Shown piece after piece: positions 53,633-64,000 of a DNA stretch of 64,000 nucleotides. How positions within the stretch are numbered: position 1 is the first letter of the stretch; the number at the start of each line of letters is the position of its first letter. This stretch comes from an uncultured Paracoccus sp. GTDB lineage: Bacteria; Pseudomonadota; Alphaproteobacteria; Rhodobacterales; Rhodobacteraceae. Under the pieces are notes generated by a model that saw only the letters and a list, made by a program, of their open reading frames with translations, was not told where the DNA came from and searched no databases. The translations under genes were made by a program, and so were the position numbers. The DNA is taken from NCBI RefSeq assembly GCF_947496875.1, contig NZ_CANMEH010000001.1, forward strand, positions 315,663-379,662, written 5' to 3'.

Positions 53633-54697
53633 ATGGCTGAATTCCTGGCATCTCCCCTCGGCGTCACGCTGATCATGCTGGCGCAGGGGCTTGCGATCAT
53701 CGCCTTCGTGATGATCTCGCTGCTGTTCCTCGTCTATGGCGACCGCAAGGTGTGGGCGGCGGTGCAGATGCGCCGCGGCCCCAACGTGGTGGGTCCTTGG
53801 GGCCTGCTGCAGTCGGTGGCCGACGCGCTGAAATACATCGTCAAGGAAATCGTGATCCCGGCCGGGGCCGACAAGTTCGTGTTCTTCCTGGCGCCATTCC
53901 TCAGCATGATGCTGGCGACCCTGGCGTGGGTCGTGGTGCCGTTCGCGCCCGGCTGGGTGATGGCCGACATCAACGTGGGTATCCTGTTCATCTTCGCCGT
54001 GTCCTCGCTCGAGGTTTACGGCGTGATCATGGGTGGCTGGGCGTCCAACTCGAAATACCCGTTCCTCGCGTCGCTGCGCTCTGCGGCGCAGATGATCTCC
54101 TACGAGGTCAGCCTGGGGCTGATCATCGTCGGGGTGATCATCTCGGCCGGCACCATGAACCTGACCGGCATCGTGGAATCCCAGCGCGGCGAATACGGGC
54201 TGTTCCACTGGTACTGGTTGGCGCATCTGCCGATGCTGGTCCTGTTCTTCATCAGCGCGCTTGCAGAAACGAACCGGCCGCCTTTTGACTTGGCCGAGGC
54301 TGAATCGGAATTGGTCGCCGGGCACATGGTCGAATATTCCTCGACGCCCTACCTGCTCTACATGGCCGGCGAGTATATCGCGATCTGGCTGTTGTGCGCG
54401 CTGATCTCGCTGCTGTTCTTCGGCGGCTGGCTGTCGCCGATCCCGGGCCTGCCGGATGGGGCGATCTGGATGTTCCTGAAGATGGTCTTCTGGTTCTTCA
54501 TGTTCGCCATGGTGAAGGCGATCGTGCCGCGCTATCGCTACGATCAGCTGATGCGTGTCGGCTGGAAGGTGTTCTTGCCGCTGTCCCTGGCCTGGGTGGT
54601 GCTGATCGCCTTTCTGGCGCGCTATCAGGTGCTGGGCGGGGCCTGGGCGCGCTGGGATCACATGGTGCCCATCGGCGCAACCCTAGTCGGAGGATAA
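53633..54697 (+). CDS. nuoH: NADH-quinone oxidoreductase subunit H
   Basis: ND1 homologue (NQO8), 354 aa, eight or so transmembrane helices linking the quinone chamber to the proton-pumping arm. The characteristic sequences are [26 protein letters not shown], the acidic [26 protein letters not shown] loop, and [22 protein letters not shown] near the C-terminus. The ATG at 53633 follows GGGAGCGACGAGA. It is followed after three bases by a 58-aa ORF. Confidence 0.98.
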   Translation: MAEFLASPLGVTLIMLAQGLAIIAFVMISLLFLVYGDRKVWAAVQMRRGPNVVGPWGLLQSVADALKYIVKEIVIPAGADKFVFFLAPFLSMMLATLAWVVVPFAPGWVMADINVGILFIFAVSSLEVYGVIMGGWASNSKYPFLASLRSAAQMISYEVSLGLIIVGVIISAGTMNLTGIVESQRGEYGLFHWYWLAHLPMLVLFFISALAETNRPPFDLAEAESELVAGHMVEYSSTPYLLYMAGEYIAIWLLCALISLLFFGGWLSPIPGLPDGAIWMFLKMVFWFFMFAMVKAIVPRYRYDQLMRVGWKVFLPLSLAWVVLIAFLARYQVLGGAWARWDHMVPIGATLVGG

Positions 54698-54700
54698 GTC

Positions 54701-55370
<670 letters not shown>

Positions 55371-55435
55371 GCGGGACGGGTCCGGACCCGTCAGCCGCGT
55401 TGCGACCGAGTCAGACGAGCCAGGTGGGGTGAACC

Positions 55436-55843
55436 ATGAGCGACGCGTTTTCCAAGATGTTTTCCCAGATGCTCGCGTCGGGGCAGGAAATGGCCCGGGC
55501 GTTCAATCCCAAGCTCGAGAACTTCGACATGCGGGCCTTCGAGAAGATGATCCCGACCATGTCGGCCGAAATGATGGAGATGTGGTTCGGGCGCACCTTC
55601 AACCGTGAAGGGCTGGACGCGAAGACGCGGATGCTGCTGACCATCGGCGCGCTGACGGTCCAGGGCGCGATGGCCGAGCCGCAACTGCGGCTGGCGGTTC
55701 GCCATGCCCGCCAGGCCGGCGCCACCCCCCGTGAAATCGCCGAGACGATCTGGCAGATGAGCATGTTTGGGGGGATGCCGGCGATGCAGAAGGCGCTGAA
55801 CATCGCGCAGTCCGTCTTTGCCGAAGAGGACGCCGAGAAATGA
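55436..55843 (+). CDS. Carboxymuconolactone decarboxylase-like protein in the nuo operon
   Basis: A 135-aa all-helical protein of the CMD/AhpD-like fold: [62 protein letters not shown]. AhpD uses a CxxC redox pair at the middle of this domain; here there is no Cys at all, so peroxiredoxin-reducing activity is excluded and a decarboxylase or structural role remains open. The Met-rich N-terminal segment ([12 protein letters not shown]) is unusual. It lies between nuoI and nuoJ, at the URF position between NQO9 and NQO10. Its stop overlaps the nuoJ start (ATGA). Confidence 0.82.
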   Translation: MSDAFSKMFSQMLASGQEMARAFNPKLENFDMRAFEKMIPTMSAEMMEMWFGRTFNREGLDAKTRMLLTIGALTVQGAMAEPQLRLAVRHARQAGATPREIAETIWQMSMFGGMPAMQKALNIAQSVFAEEDAEK

Positions 55844-56442
55844 TCGTCTTCGCGTTCTACCTGTTCGGACTGTCCGCGGTGATTGCCGGGTTCATGGTCG
55901 TGATCTCGCGCAACCCGGTGCATTCGGTCCTGTGGCTGATCCTGGCTTTCCTGTCCGCATCGGGTCTGTTCGTCATGCAAGGGGCGGAGTTCGTCGCCAT
56001 GCTGCTGATCATCGTCTATGTCGGCGCAGTCGCGGTGCTGTTCCTGTTCGTCGTGATGATGCTGGACGTCGATTTCGCGGAACTGCGGGGCGAGCTCGCC
56101 GGGTACCTGCCGCTGGGATTGCTGATTGCGGTGGTGATGCTGGCGCAATTGGCCTTCGGTTTCGGGGTTTGGGAATCATCCGAAACGGCCGCTGCTGCCC
56201 GCGCGGCGCCGATCATCGAGAACACGCTGAACACCCACGCGATCGGGACCGTGCTCTACGATCGCTATCTGCTGCCCTTCCAGCTTGCGGGGCTGATCCT
56301 GCTGGTGGCGATGATCGGGGCAATCCTGCTGACGCTGCGTCACCGCAGGGACATCAAGCGGCAGGACGTGCTGCAGCAGATGTGGCGCGACCCGGCCAAG
56401 GCCATGCGGATGACCAACCCGCGACCCGGCGAGGGGCTGTGA
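55840..56442 (+). CDS. nuoJ: NADH-quinone oxidoreductase subunit J
   Basis: ND6 homologue (NQO10), 200 aa, five transmembrane helices. It begins [37 protein letters not shown] and has the conserved [28 protein letters not shown] helix. The C-terminus is a cytoplasmic basic tail. The ATG overlaps the stop of the CMD gene. It is followed by a 194-bp gap, the longest inside the nuo operon, which holds a short ORF coupled to nuoK. Confidence 0.98.
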   Translation: MIVFAFYLFGLSAVIAGFMVVISRNPVHSVLWLILAFLSASGLFVMQGAEFVAMLLIIVYVGAVAVLFLFVVMMLDVDFAELRGELAGYLPLGLLIAVVMLAQLAFGFGVWESSETAAAARAAPIIENTLNTHAIGTVLYDRYLLPFQLAGLILLVAMIGAILLTLRHRRDIKRQDVLQQMWRDPAKAMRMTNPRPGEGL

Positions 56443-56555
56443 CGCACAGGGCTGGGGGGCGCATTCGTGCCGGCGGCGATCTGGCGGCCACATGTCGCGG
56501 GGCTGTCACGCAACAGGCCGCCGGATCGGGTGGCAGTCTGACTGGTTCGTGATAA

Positions 56556-56942
<387 letters not shown>

Positions 56943-56948
56943 CCGGGA

Positions 56949-59138
56949 ATGGAACAGATCATCCTCTTTTCGCCCATGGTCGCCGCACTGATCGCTGGGT
57001 TCGGATGGCGCGTCATCTCGGAACGCGGCGCCGAGATCCTGACCACGGGCGTCCTGTTCCTGGCGTGCGTCCTTTCCTGGATCGTCTTCCTGACCTTTGA
57101 CGGCACGGTTCGCCACATCCCGGTGATGGACTGGATCGTGACCGAGGGCTTTGCGGCCGAATGGTCGATCCGGATCGACCGGCTGACCGCCATCATGCTA
57201 ATCGTGGTGACCACCGTCTCGGCGCTGGTTCACCTGTATTCTGTCGGCTACATGGCGCACGACGACAACTGGACCGAAGACGAACATTACCGCGCCCGGT
57301 TCTTTGCCTATCTGTCGTTCTTCACCTTCACCATGCTGATGCTGGTGACCGCCGACAACCTGCTGCAGATGTTCTTCGGGTGGGAAGGCGTGGGGCTCGC
57401 CTCGTATCTGCTGATCGGCTTCTACTACAAGAAGCCCAGCGCCAACGCCGCCGCGATGAAGGCCTTCATCGTGAACCGGGTGGGCGATTTCGGCTTTCTG
57501 CTGGGCATCTTCGCGCTGTTCTGGCTGACCGGGACCATCCGGTTCGACGAGATCTTCGCGCAGGTGCCGCAAATCGCGACCACCGAGGTGCCGTTCCTGT
57601 GGACCACATGGAACGCCGCGAACCTCGTCGGCGTGCTGCTGTTCATCGGCGCCATGGGCAAGTCGGCACAGCTCGGCCTGCACACCTGGCTGCCCGATGC
57701 GATGGAGGGCCCGACGCCGGTGTCGGCCCTGATCCATGCCGCGACGATGGTGACCGCGGGCGTGTTCCTGGTCTGCCGGATGTCACCGCTGTACGAGTTT
57801 GCCCCCGATGCGCGCAGCTTCATCGTCTTCATCGGCGCGGCGACCGCGTTCTACGCCGCCACGGTCGGTCTGGTGCAGAACGACATCAAGCGCGTGATCG
57901 CCTATTCGACCTGTTCGCAGCTGGGCTACATGTTCGTGGCCGCCGGTGTCGGCGTCTATTCGGTGGCGATGTTCCATCTTCTGACCCATGCCTTCTTCAA
58001 GGCGATGCTGTTTCTCGGCGCGGGGTCGGTGATCCATGCCATGCACCACGAGCAGGACCTGCGGAACTATGGCGGGCTGCGCCACAAGCTGCCGCTGACC
58101 TTCTGGGCGATGCTGATCGGCACGCTGGCGATCACCGGGGTGGGCATTCCGCTGACCACGATCGGCTTTGCCGGCTTCCTGTCCAAGGACGCGATCATCG
58201 AAAGCGCCTTTGCGTCGGAACGGGCCTATGCGTTCTGGCTGCTGGTGATCGCGGCGATGTTTACCAGCTTCTACAGCTGGCGGCTGATGTTCCTGACCTT
58301 CTGGGGCGCACCGCGCCCGCAGAAGGTCTGGGATCCCGAGGTCAAGGAAGAGGAAGAGGTCCAGACGGCGGAGGCCGCGCAGGATCACGGCCAGGGCCAT
58401 CATGACGGTCTGCACGCCTATGAGCATGCGCATGAAAGCCCGAGAACCATGACGATCCCGCTGGGAGTGCTGGCGATCGGGTCGATATTTGCCGGGATGG
58501 TCTGGTACCAGGATTTCTTTGGCGACAGGGTCGAACAGTTCTTCCACATGCCGGCTGCGGCGCATGGCGAGGCCGCCACCCATGGCGAGGACACTGCCGC
58601 GCCCGCCGAGGCGGCAGCCGACCACGGCACGGCCCCCGTCGCGTCCGAGGGAGACGACCACGGTGCAGCCGCCGCGGTGGCGGCGCCGGTCGGGGGGGCA
58701 ATCTACATGCACCCTGACAACCAGGTGCTGCACGATGCCCATTACGTTCCCGCCTGGGTCCGGATGTCGCCGTTCATCGCGATGGTGATCGGGTTTGCCG
58801 TCGCGTGGCTCATGTATATCCGTCAGCCGGCACTGCCCGCCCGGATCGCGCGGACCCAGGCCCCGCTGCATCGCTTTCTGCTGAACAAGTGGTATTTCGA
58901 CGAACTCTACGACGCGGTCTTCGTGCGCTCGGCCCGATGGCTGGGACGGGCGCTGTGGCATGGCGGCGACGGGCGTACCATCGACGGGGCGATCAACGGG
59001 CTCGCCATGGGGCTGATCCCGCGGGTGACCCGGTTCGCGGGCCGGGTTCAGTCCGGCTATCTGTTCCATTATGCGTTCGGGATGGTGCTGGGCCTGCTGG
59101 CCCTGCTGGTCTGGGTGATGATGCGGGGCATGCACTGA
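56949..59138 (+). CDS. nuoL: NADH-quinone oxidoreductase subunit L
   Basis: ND5 homologue (NQO12), 729 aa, the distal antiporter-like proton pump. Conserved residues lie in [66 protein letters not shown] and [24 protein letters not shown]. It ends with the lateral-helix region and a last transmembrane segment ([14 protein letters not shown]). A cytoplasmic or periplasmic insert at about residues 460-600 is strikingly rich in His, Asp and Ala ([30 protein letters not shown]), making the protein longer than E. coli NuoL (613 aa). Confidence 0.98.
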   Translation: MEQIILFSPMVAALIAGFGWRVISERGAEILTTGVLFLACVLSWIVFLTFDGTVRHIPVMDWIVTEGFAAEWSIRIDRLTAIMLIVVTTVSALVHLYSVGYMAHDDNWTEDEHYRARFFAYLSFFTFTMLMLVTADNLLQMFFGWEGVGLASYLLIGFYYKKPSANAAAMKAFIVNRVGDFGFLLGIFALFWLTGTIRFDEIFAQVPQIATTEVPFLWTTWNAANLVGVLLFIGAMGKSAQLGLHTWLPDAMEGPTPVSALIHAATMVTAGVFLVCRMSPLYEFAPDARSFIVFIGAATAFYAATVGLVQNDIKRVIAYSTCSQLGYMFVAAGVGVYSVAMFHLLTHAFFKAMLFLGAGSVIHAMHHEQDLRNYGGLRHKLPLTFWAMLIGTLAITGVGIPLTTIGFAGFLSKDAIIESAFASERAYAFWLLVIAAMFTSFYSWRLMFLTFWGAPRPQKVWDPEVKEEEEVQTAEAAQDHGQGHHDGLHAYEHAHESPRTMTIPLGVLAIGSIFAGMVWYQDFFGDRVEQFFHMPAAAHGEAATHGEDTAAPAEAAADHGTAPVASEGDDHGAAAAVAAPVGGAIYMHPDNQVLHDAHYVPAWVRMSPFIAMVIGFAVAWLMYIRQPALPARIARTQAPLHRFLLNKWYFDELYDAVFVRSARWLGRALWHGGDGRTIDGAINGLAMGLIPRVTRFAGRVQSGYLFHYAFGMVLGLLALLVWVMMRGMH

Positions 59139-59139
59139 G

Positions 59140-60687
59140 ATGACGTATCTGCTGTCGATCATCACCTTTCTGCCGATCGTCGCCGCGATCATCCTGGCGC
59201 TGTTCCTGCGCGATGACGACGACGCCGCGGCCAACAACGCCCGATGGACCGCCCTGTTCGCGACCACGGCGACGTTCATCCTGTCCTGTTTCGTGCTGGC
59301 CGGGTTCAACCCCGCGGACACCGGCTTCCAGATGGTGGAGGATCGCCCCTGGATCATGGGGCTGCGCTACAAGATGGGCGTGGACGGGATCTCGATCCTG
59401 TTCGTCATGCTGACCACGTTCCTGATGCCGCTGGTCATCCTGTCCACGTGGGAGGTCACGCAGCGGGTGAAGGACTACATGATCGCCTTCCTGGTGCTGG
59501 AAGGCCTGATGATCGGCGTCTTCACGGCACTCGACCTGTTCCTGTTCTACCTGTTCTTCGAAGCCGGGCTGATCCCGATGTTCCTGCTGATCGGGATCTG
59601 GGGCGGCGCCAACCGGATCTACGCCTCGTTCAAGTTCTTCCTGTACACCTTCCTCGGCTCGGTCCTGATGCTGGTCGCCATGGTCACGATGGCCAACCTG
59701 GCCGGCAGCACCGACATTGCGACGCTGCTGGAATTCGATTTCCCGAGCGGGCCGATCCCGATGTTCGGCACCAGCCTGAGGGGCGGACTGCAGACCCTGC
59801 TGTTCCTGGCGTTCCTGGCAAGCTTTGCCGTCAAGCTGCCGATGTGGCCGGTCCACACCTGGCTGCCCGACGCCCATGTGCAGGCGCCCACCGCGGCATC
59901 GGTCCTGCTGGCCGCGGTCCTGCTGAAGATGGGCGGCTACGGTTTCCTGCGCTTTTCGCTGCCGATGTTCCCCGAGGCCTCCGCCATCGCCCAGCCGGTG
60001 ATCTTCTGGCTGTCCGCCATCGCGATCGTCTATACCTCGCTGGTGGCGCTGGCCCAGACCGACATGAAGAAGCTGATCGCCTATTCGTCGGTTGCCCACA
60101 TGGGCTACGTGACGCTGGGGATCTTTGCGGCGAACCAGCCCGGCGTCGACGGGGCGATCTTCCAGATGATCAGCCACGGCTTCGTGTCCGGCGCGCTGTT
60201 CCTGCTGGTCGGCGTGATCTATGACCGGCTGCACACGCGCGAAATCGACGCCTATGGCGGGCTGGTCAACCGCATGCCGATCTATGCGCTGATCTTCCTG
60301 TTCTTCACCATGGCCAATGTGGGGCTGCCGGGAACCTCCGGGTTCGTCGGGGAATTCCTGACCATCCTGGGCGCGTTCCGGGTCAACACCTGGGTCGCGC
60401 TGGTGGCGACATCGGGTGTGATCCTGTCGGCCGCCTATGCGCTGTGGCTCTATCGCCGGGTGACGCTGGGCGAGCTGGTCAAGAGCAGCCTGATGACGAT
60501 GACGGAAATGACGGCGCGTGAACGGTGGATCTTTGCCCCGCTGATCGCGATGACCCTGTTGCTGGGCGTCTATCCGCGGGCCGTCACCGACATCACCAGA
60601 CCTGCCGTCGCGGCGCTTCTGAACGACTATCACGCCAGCCAGCCTGCCGCGGCGCCCGTCGGGGTCGTGGCCGAGGCAGGGCACTGA
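59140..60687 (+). CDS. nuoM: NADH-quinone oxidoreductase subunit M
   Basis: ND4 homologue (NQO13), 515 aa, antiporter-like subunit with about 14 helices. Conserved stretches are [43 protein letters not shown] (pump Glu), [31 protein letters not shown] and [14 protein letters not shown]. Length is standard. It starts one base after the nuoL stop (TGAGATG) and is followed ten bases later by nuoN. Confidence 0.98.
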   Translation: MTYLLSIITFLPIVAAIILALFLRDDDDAAANNARWTALFATTATFILSCFVLAGFNPADTGFQMVEDRPWIMGLRYKMGVDGISILFVMLTTFLMPLVILSTWEVTQRVKDYMIAFLVLEGLMIGVFTALDLFLFYLFFEAGLIPMFLLIGIWGGANRIYASFKFFLYTFLGSVLMLVAMVTMANLAGSTDIATLLEFDFPSGPIPMFGTSLRGGLQTLLFLAFLASFAVKLPMWPVHTWLPDAHVQAPTAASVLLAAVLLKMGGYGFLRFSLPMFPEASAIAQPVIFWLSAIAIVYTSLVALAQTDMKKLIAYSSVAHMGYVTLGIFAANQPGVDGAIFQMISHGFVSGALFLLVGVIYDRLHTREIDAYGGLVNRMPIYALIFLFFTMANVGLPGTSGFVGEFLTILGAFRVNTWVALVATSGVILSAAYALWLYRRVTLGELVKSSLMTMTEMTARERWIFAPLIAMTLLLGVYPRAVTDITRPAVAALLNDYHASQPAAAPVGVVAEAGH

Positions 60688-60697
60688 GGGGGCGCGC

Positions 60698-62191
60698 ATG
60701 ATTTCGCTGGATATCTGGACCATCCTGCCCGAGGCCATGCTGGCCCTGTTCGCGCTGACCGCGCTGGTGGTCGGGGCGTTCGCCGGAAAGGATGCGCAGG
60801 GCCGGGCGATCCTGTGGCTGACCGTCGTCGCATTGCTGATCGCAGCCTTCGCGATCGGGCAGAATGATCGCGTGCCGACCGCGGCGTTTTTCGGCATGTT
60901 CATCGACGACGGCTTCGCGCGTTTCGCAAAGATCGTGGTGCTGATCTCGGCCGCCGCCGTCCTGGCGATGAGCGTCGACTATCTGGATCGCCAGCGCATG
61001 CTGCGCTTCGAACTGCCGATCCTGGTGGTTCTGGCGGTGCTGGGCATGATGGTGATGGTGTCGGCCGGCGACCTGCTGACCATCTACATGGGGCTGGAGC
61101 TGCAGTCCCTCTCGCTGTACGTGGTCGCGGCGATGCGGCGCGACAGTGCCAGGTCGTCCGAGGCGGGGCTGAAGTATTTCGTCCTCGGCTCCCTCAGTTC
61201 CGGCATGCTGCTCTACGGCGCATCGCTGGTCTACGGCTTTGCCGGCACGACAAACCTCGCCGCGATCGCGACCGTGGTAACCGCCGGCGAACTGCCGCTG
61301 GGGCTGCTGTTCGGTCTCGTGTTCCTGCTGGTCGGGCTGGCGTTCAAGGTGAGCGCGGTGCCGTTCCACATGTGGACCCCGGACGTCTACGAGGGCGCGC
61401 CTACTCCGGTCACGGCGTTCTTTGCCACCGCACCCAAGATGGCCGCCATGGCGCTGATTGCGCGGCTGGTATTCGGGGGCTTCGGCAATGTGGTGGCCGA
61501 CTGGGCGCAGATCGTCGCGGTTCTCGCCGTGCTGTCGATGTTCCTGGGGTCGATCGCCGGGATCGGGCAGCGTGATATCAAGCGCCTGATGGCGTATTCG
61601 TCCATCGCGCATATGGGGTTCGCGCTGGTCGGGCTGGCCGCGGGCACCGCCCTCGGCGTGCAGACGATGCTGCTCTACATGGCGATCTATGTGGTGATGA
61701 ACGTCGGCGCCTTCGCCTTCATCCTGTCGATGGAGCGGAACGGCCGCCCGGTCACGGCCCTGACCGACCTGAACCTGCTGGCCCGGACCGAGCCTCTGAA
61801 GGCGGCGGCGATGATGATCGTCCTGTTCAGCCTGGCCGGGGTTCCGCCCTTCCTCGGGTTCTTCGCCAAGTACGGCGTGCTACGCGCCGCGGTGGATGCG
61901 GGTCTGGGCTGGCTGGCGATTCTGGGGGTGATCGCATCGGTGATCGGTGCGTTCTATTACCTGCGCATGGTCTACTACATGTATTTCGGGTCCGACCGCG
62001 ACGGTGTCCTGATCAGCCGAATGGCAGCACCGCAGTGGCTGGCCCTGGTCGGATCGGCCGCGGTCATCACCCTGGGCGCGATCAGCATGCTGGGGGTGGA
62101 CGAAGCTGCGGCCCGGGCGGCGGCGTCGCTGGTCACACCGGACAGCCCGGTGGGCGACCCCGTTGCGGTTGCGACGGCCCGCATTGACTGA
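60698..62191 (+). CDS. nuoN: NADH-quinone oxidoreductase subunit N
   Basis: ND2 homologue (NQO14), 497 aa, the last structural gene of the operon. Conserved stretches are [78 protein letters not shown] and [15 protein letters not shown] Shine-Dalgarno (GGGGG) lies four bases upstream of the ATG. Its 3' end overlaps the probable start of birA. Confidence 0.98.
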   Translation: MISLDIWTILPEAMLALFALTALVVGAFAGKDAQGRAILWLTVVALLIAAFAIGQNDRVPTAAFFGMFIDDGFARFAKIVVLISAAAVLAMSVDYLDRQRMLRFELPILVVLAVLGMMVMVSAGDLLTIYMGLELQSLSLYVVAAMRRDSARSSEAGLKYFVLGSLSSGMLLYGASLVYGFAGTTNLAAIATVVTAGELPLGLLFGLVFLLVGLAFKVSAVPFHMWTPDVYEGAPTPVTAFFATAPKMAAMALIARLVFGGFGNVVADWAQIVAVLAVLSMFLGSIAGIGQRDIKRLMAYSSIAHMGFALVGLAAGTALGVQTMLLYMAIYVVMNVGAFAFILSMERNGRPVTALTDLNLLARTEPLKAAAMMIVLFSLAGVPPFLGFFAKYGVLRAAVDAGLGWLAILGVIASVIGAFYYLRMVYYMYFGSDRDGVLISRMAAPQWLALVGSAAVITLGAISMLGVDEAAARAAASLVTPDSPVGDPVAVATARID

Positions 62192-63020
62192 ACGTCAGAT
62201 CGTCGGCCGGTCTGAGGTCGACCAGGCAGAACCACTCGCGGCACCCGCCAGGCCCGCACGACCCGGCTGGCCGGCCGGGGTGACGCGCCATGTGCTGGAC
62301 GAGGTGGACAGCACGAACGCGGTGGCGATGCGGATGGCACCGACCCTCGCAGGCCCCGCCTGGATCATGGCACGGACCCAGACGGCTGGCCGTGGCCGGC
62401 GCGGCCGGGCCTGGCTGATGCCACAAGGCAACCTCGCCGCGACCTTCATCTTCACGCCCGAAGCGCCCGCCGACAGGGTGGCACAGCTGAGCTTTGTCGC
62501 CGCCGTCGCACTGCACGACACGCTGCGGCAGGTCGTGGGCCCAACGCAGCGCCTTGCGATCAAGTGGCCCAACGATGTGCTGCTGAACGACCGCAAGGTG
62601 GCCGGCATCCTGCTGGAAAGTGTCGGCGCGGGGCAGCGGGTCCGGGCCGTCGCGATCGGCGTCGGCGTGAACCTGGCCGCGGCGCCCGATCCGGGGCTGC
62701 TGCAGGACGCGACGGTGCCGCCGGGTTCGGTGCACGCGGAAACCGGCGTCGTGATCACGCCCGACGACTGTCTGGACCTGCTGGCCCAGGGCTTCGACAG
62801 GTGGCTGGCGGCGTGGCAGACGCATGGCTTTACCTCGGTGCGCGCCGCATGGCTGGCCCGTGCGGCCCGGCTGGGGCAGACCATCACGGCCCGCTGCGGC
62901 CCGTCCACCCACGCCGGCCGTTTCGACGACATCGACGATACCGGCGCACTGATCATGACGACCCCGGCGGGACGACAGGTGATCTCGGCCGCCGACGTTC
63001 ACTTTCCGCAAGAGGCCTGA
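62184..63020 (+). CDS. birA: Biotin-acetyl-CoA-carboxylase ligase
   Basis: Attaches biotin to AccB. The catalytic domain has [16 protein letters not shown], the adenylate-binding [44 protein letters not shown] and [11 protein letters not shown]. There is no N-terminal helix-turn-helix, so it is a ligase without repressor function. The start is uncertain: TTG at 62163 (track), TTG at 62184 overlapping the nuoN stop (chosen), or GTG at 62280, which would cut the conserved WPAGV. The nuoN-birA linkage is the same as URF6 in P. denitrificans. coaX begins one base after the stop. Confidence 0.93.
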   Translation: MTERQIVGRSEVDQAEPLAAPARPARPGWPAGVTRHVLDEVDSTNAVAMRMAPTLAGPAWIMARTQTAGRGRRGRAWLMPQGNLAATFIFTPEAPADRVAQLSFVAAVALHDTLRQVVGPTQRLAIKWPNDVLLNDRKVAGILLESVGAGQRVRAVAIGVGVNLAAAPDPGLLQDATVPPGSVHAETGVVITPDDCLDLLAQGFDRWLAAWQTHGFTSVRAAWLARAARLGQTITARCGPSTHAGRFDDIDDTGALIMTTPAGRQVISAADVHFPQEA

Positions 63021-63021
63021 C

Positions 63022-63801
63022 GTGCTGTTGTGCATCGACACCGGCAACACCAACAGCGTGTTTTCGATCTGGAACGGCACCGAGTTCATCGCCCACTGGC
63101 GCATCTCGACTGACAACCGGCGGACCGCCGACGAATACTTCGTGTGGCTGTCGTCGTTGATCGCCCTGCACCGCCTGGACGTGACGATCGACGGCTGCAT
63201 CGTCAGTTCGACGGTGCCGCGCGTCGTGTTCAACCTGCGTGTGCTGTGCAGCCGGTATTTCAATCTGCGACCGCTGGTGGTCGGGCGGCCCGACTGCCTG
63301 CTGCCGGTGGCGCCGCGGGTGGACGAGGGCGCGGTGGTCGGGCCGGACCGGCTGGTCAACACCTGGGCCGCGTTCGACCGCTATGGCCCCGACCTGACCG
63401 TGGTCGATTTCGGCACCGCGACCACCTTCGACGTGGTGGATGACGACGGGGCTTATATCGGCGGGGTGATCGCCCCCGGGGTGAACCTGTCGCTCGAGGC
63501 GCTGCACATGGGGGCGGCGTCGCTGCCCCATGTCGACATCAGCAAGCCGCAGGCGGTCATCGGCACCAACACCGTCGCCTGCATCCAGTCGGGGGTGTTC
63601 TGGGGCTATGTCGGCCTGGTGCGGGAAATCTGCGCGCGGATTGCGGGCGAACGCGACCGAAAGATGAAGGTGATTGCAACCGGTGGCCTGGCGCCGTTGT
63701 TCGACCAGGCAGAGGATCTGTTCCACAGTTGGGACGACGATCTGACGATGCACGGGCTGCGGCTCATCCACGATCACAACAGGGAGATGGGCAATGTCTG
63801 A
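63022..63801 (+). CDS. coaX: Type III pantothenate kinase
   Basis: First step of coenzyme A synthesis; the acetyl-CoA-insensitive type III enzyme. The 259-aa protein begins (GTG) MLLCIDTGNTNSVFSIWNG with the ASKHA-type phosphate loop. It also has VVDFGTATTFDVVDDDGAYIGGVIAPGVNLSLEAL, SLPHVDISKPQAVIGTNTVACIQSG and VIATGGLAPLFDQ. Length is standard. It overlaps the downstream RNase J gene by eight bases, and with birA links cofactor genes to the end of the nuo operon. Confidence 0.97.
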   Translation: MLLCIDTGNTNSVFSIWNGTEFIAHWRISTDNRRTADEYFVWLSSLIALHRLDVTIDGCIVSSTVPRVVFNLRVLCSRYFNLRPLVVGRPDCLLPVAPRVDEGAVVGPDRLVNTWAAFDRYGPDLTVVDFGTATTFDVVDDDGAYIGGVIAPGVNLSLEALHMGAASLPHVDISKPQAVIGTNTVACIQSGVFWGYVGLVREICARIAGERDRKMKVIATGGLAPLFDQAEDLFHSWDDDLTMHGLRLIHDHNREMGNV

Positions 63802-64000
63802 ACGCCTGATCTACATGCCGCTTGGCGGCGCGGGCGAAATTGGGATGAACGCCTATGTCTATGGCTACGGCGCGCCCGGCCGGGAGCGGCTGATCCTGGT
63901 CGACCTGGGTGTCACCTTCGGCGACATGGACGGCTCACCGGGCATCGACCTGATCATGGCCGATCCCGGCTGGCTGGTGGACAATCGCGACCGGCTGGAG
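63794..64000 (+). CDS. rnj: Ribonuclease J, N-terminal part
   Basis: Runs off the right edge; 69 codons are visible, and it is not in the track because no stop is reached. The protein starts MSERLIYMPLGGAGEIGMNAYVYGYG, then LILVDLGVTFGDMDGSPGIDLIMAD: the first strands of a metallo-beta-lactamase/beta-CASP ribonuclease J, which processes and degrades mRNA and rRNA from the 5' end. The metal-binding HxHxDH motif would lie beyond the edge. The ATG at 63794 overlaps the coaX stop. Confidence 0.9.
   Translation, partial: MSERLIYMPLGGAGEIGMNAYVYGYGAPGRERLILVDLGVTFGDMDGSPGIDLIMADPGWLVDNRDRLE

Noticed and set aside
56439-56552. 37-codon GTG ORF overlapping the nuoJ stop
   Set aside because: The purine stretch is too close to the GTG and the sequence is low complexity; probably spacer or a gene remnant.

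Overview
The window is a GC-rich, densely packed chromosomal segment of an alphaproteobacterium, most likely Rhodobacteraceae and Paracoccus-like. Three observations support this. The complete 14-gene NADH dehydrogenase (complex I) operon carries extra ORFs between nuo genes, in the arrangement known from the Paracoccus denitrificans nqo cluster (URFs between NQO2/NQO1, NQO1/NQO3, NQO3/NQO8 and NQO9/NQO10, and birA after NQO14). A homologue of the mitochondrial supernumerary complex I subunit NDUFA12 is present. Several small families typical of Rhodobacterales (DUF2155, DUF2842, and probably DUF5333 and DUF5337) are also present. I see no rRNA, tRNA, CRISPR array, insertion sequence, prophage or integrated element. 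No gene-free stretch exceeds about 250 bases.

Region 1 (1-9.3 kb): the start of an FAD-dependent oxidoreductase runs off the left edge. It is divergent from an NDUFA12-like gene and a DUF2155 exported protein. A minus-strand block follows: aat, accC and accB (acetyl-CoA carboxylase), an LpxL/HtrB-type acyltransferase, an EamA transporter, transketolase and the recombinase xerD. Region 2 (9.4-16.5 kb): an exported Ala/Pro-rich protein with a small membrane protein upstream lies divergent to aroK-aroB. pyrG, secG and hisA lie on the minus strand, and the pyrG leader contains a terminator-like hairpin. Region 3 (16.6-22.2 kb): edd (Entner-Doudoroff) has a LacI-type palindrome inside its promoter spacer and is divergent from a glycerate 2-kinase. 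purA, a DUF2842 protein and thiamine diphosphokinase form a tightly overlapping plus-strand group.

Region 4 (22.2-29.5 kb): a peptide ABC transporter in two divergent units. The binding protein and two permeases are on the minus strand. A fused two-domain ATPase and an M20 amidohydrolase are on the plus strand. Together they form a plausible import-and-hydrolyse module. Region 5 (29.5-43.4 kb): lpdA, an in-frame MFS-DUF924 fusion and queA; gph divergent from glmU-glmS (UDP-GlcNAc supply); a PAP2 phosphatase, a lipoprotein, moaA and uvrA.

Region 6 (43.6-64 kb): nuoABCDE-orf-orf-nuoF-orf-orf-nuoG-orf-nuoH-orf-nuoI-orf-nuoJKLMN-birA-coaX-rnj, one long co-directional run with many ATGA, TGATG or TGAGATG junctions, continuing past the right edge. 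The 58-aa ORF between nuoH and nuoI is too short for the ORF track but has a strong ribosome binding site.

The best candidates for something undescribed are the nuo-embedded accessory ORFs (including a 23-codon ORF coupled to nuoK), the MFS-DUF924 fusion, the edd operator/promoter, the pyrG leader structure, and strong hairpins at aat and inside the peptide-transporter operon. Nearly everything else is conserved housekeeping. All family assignments are by eye from protein motifs; no database search was run.
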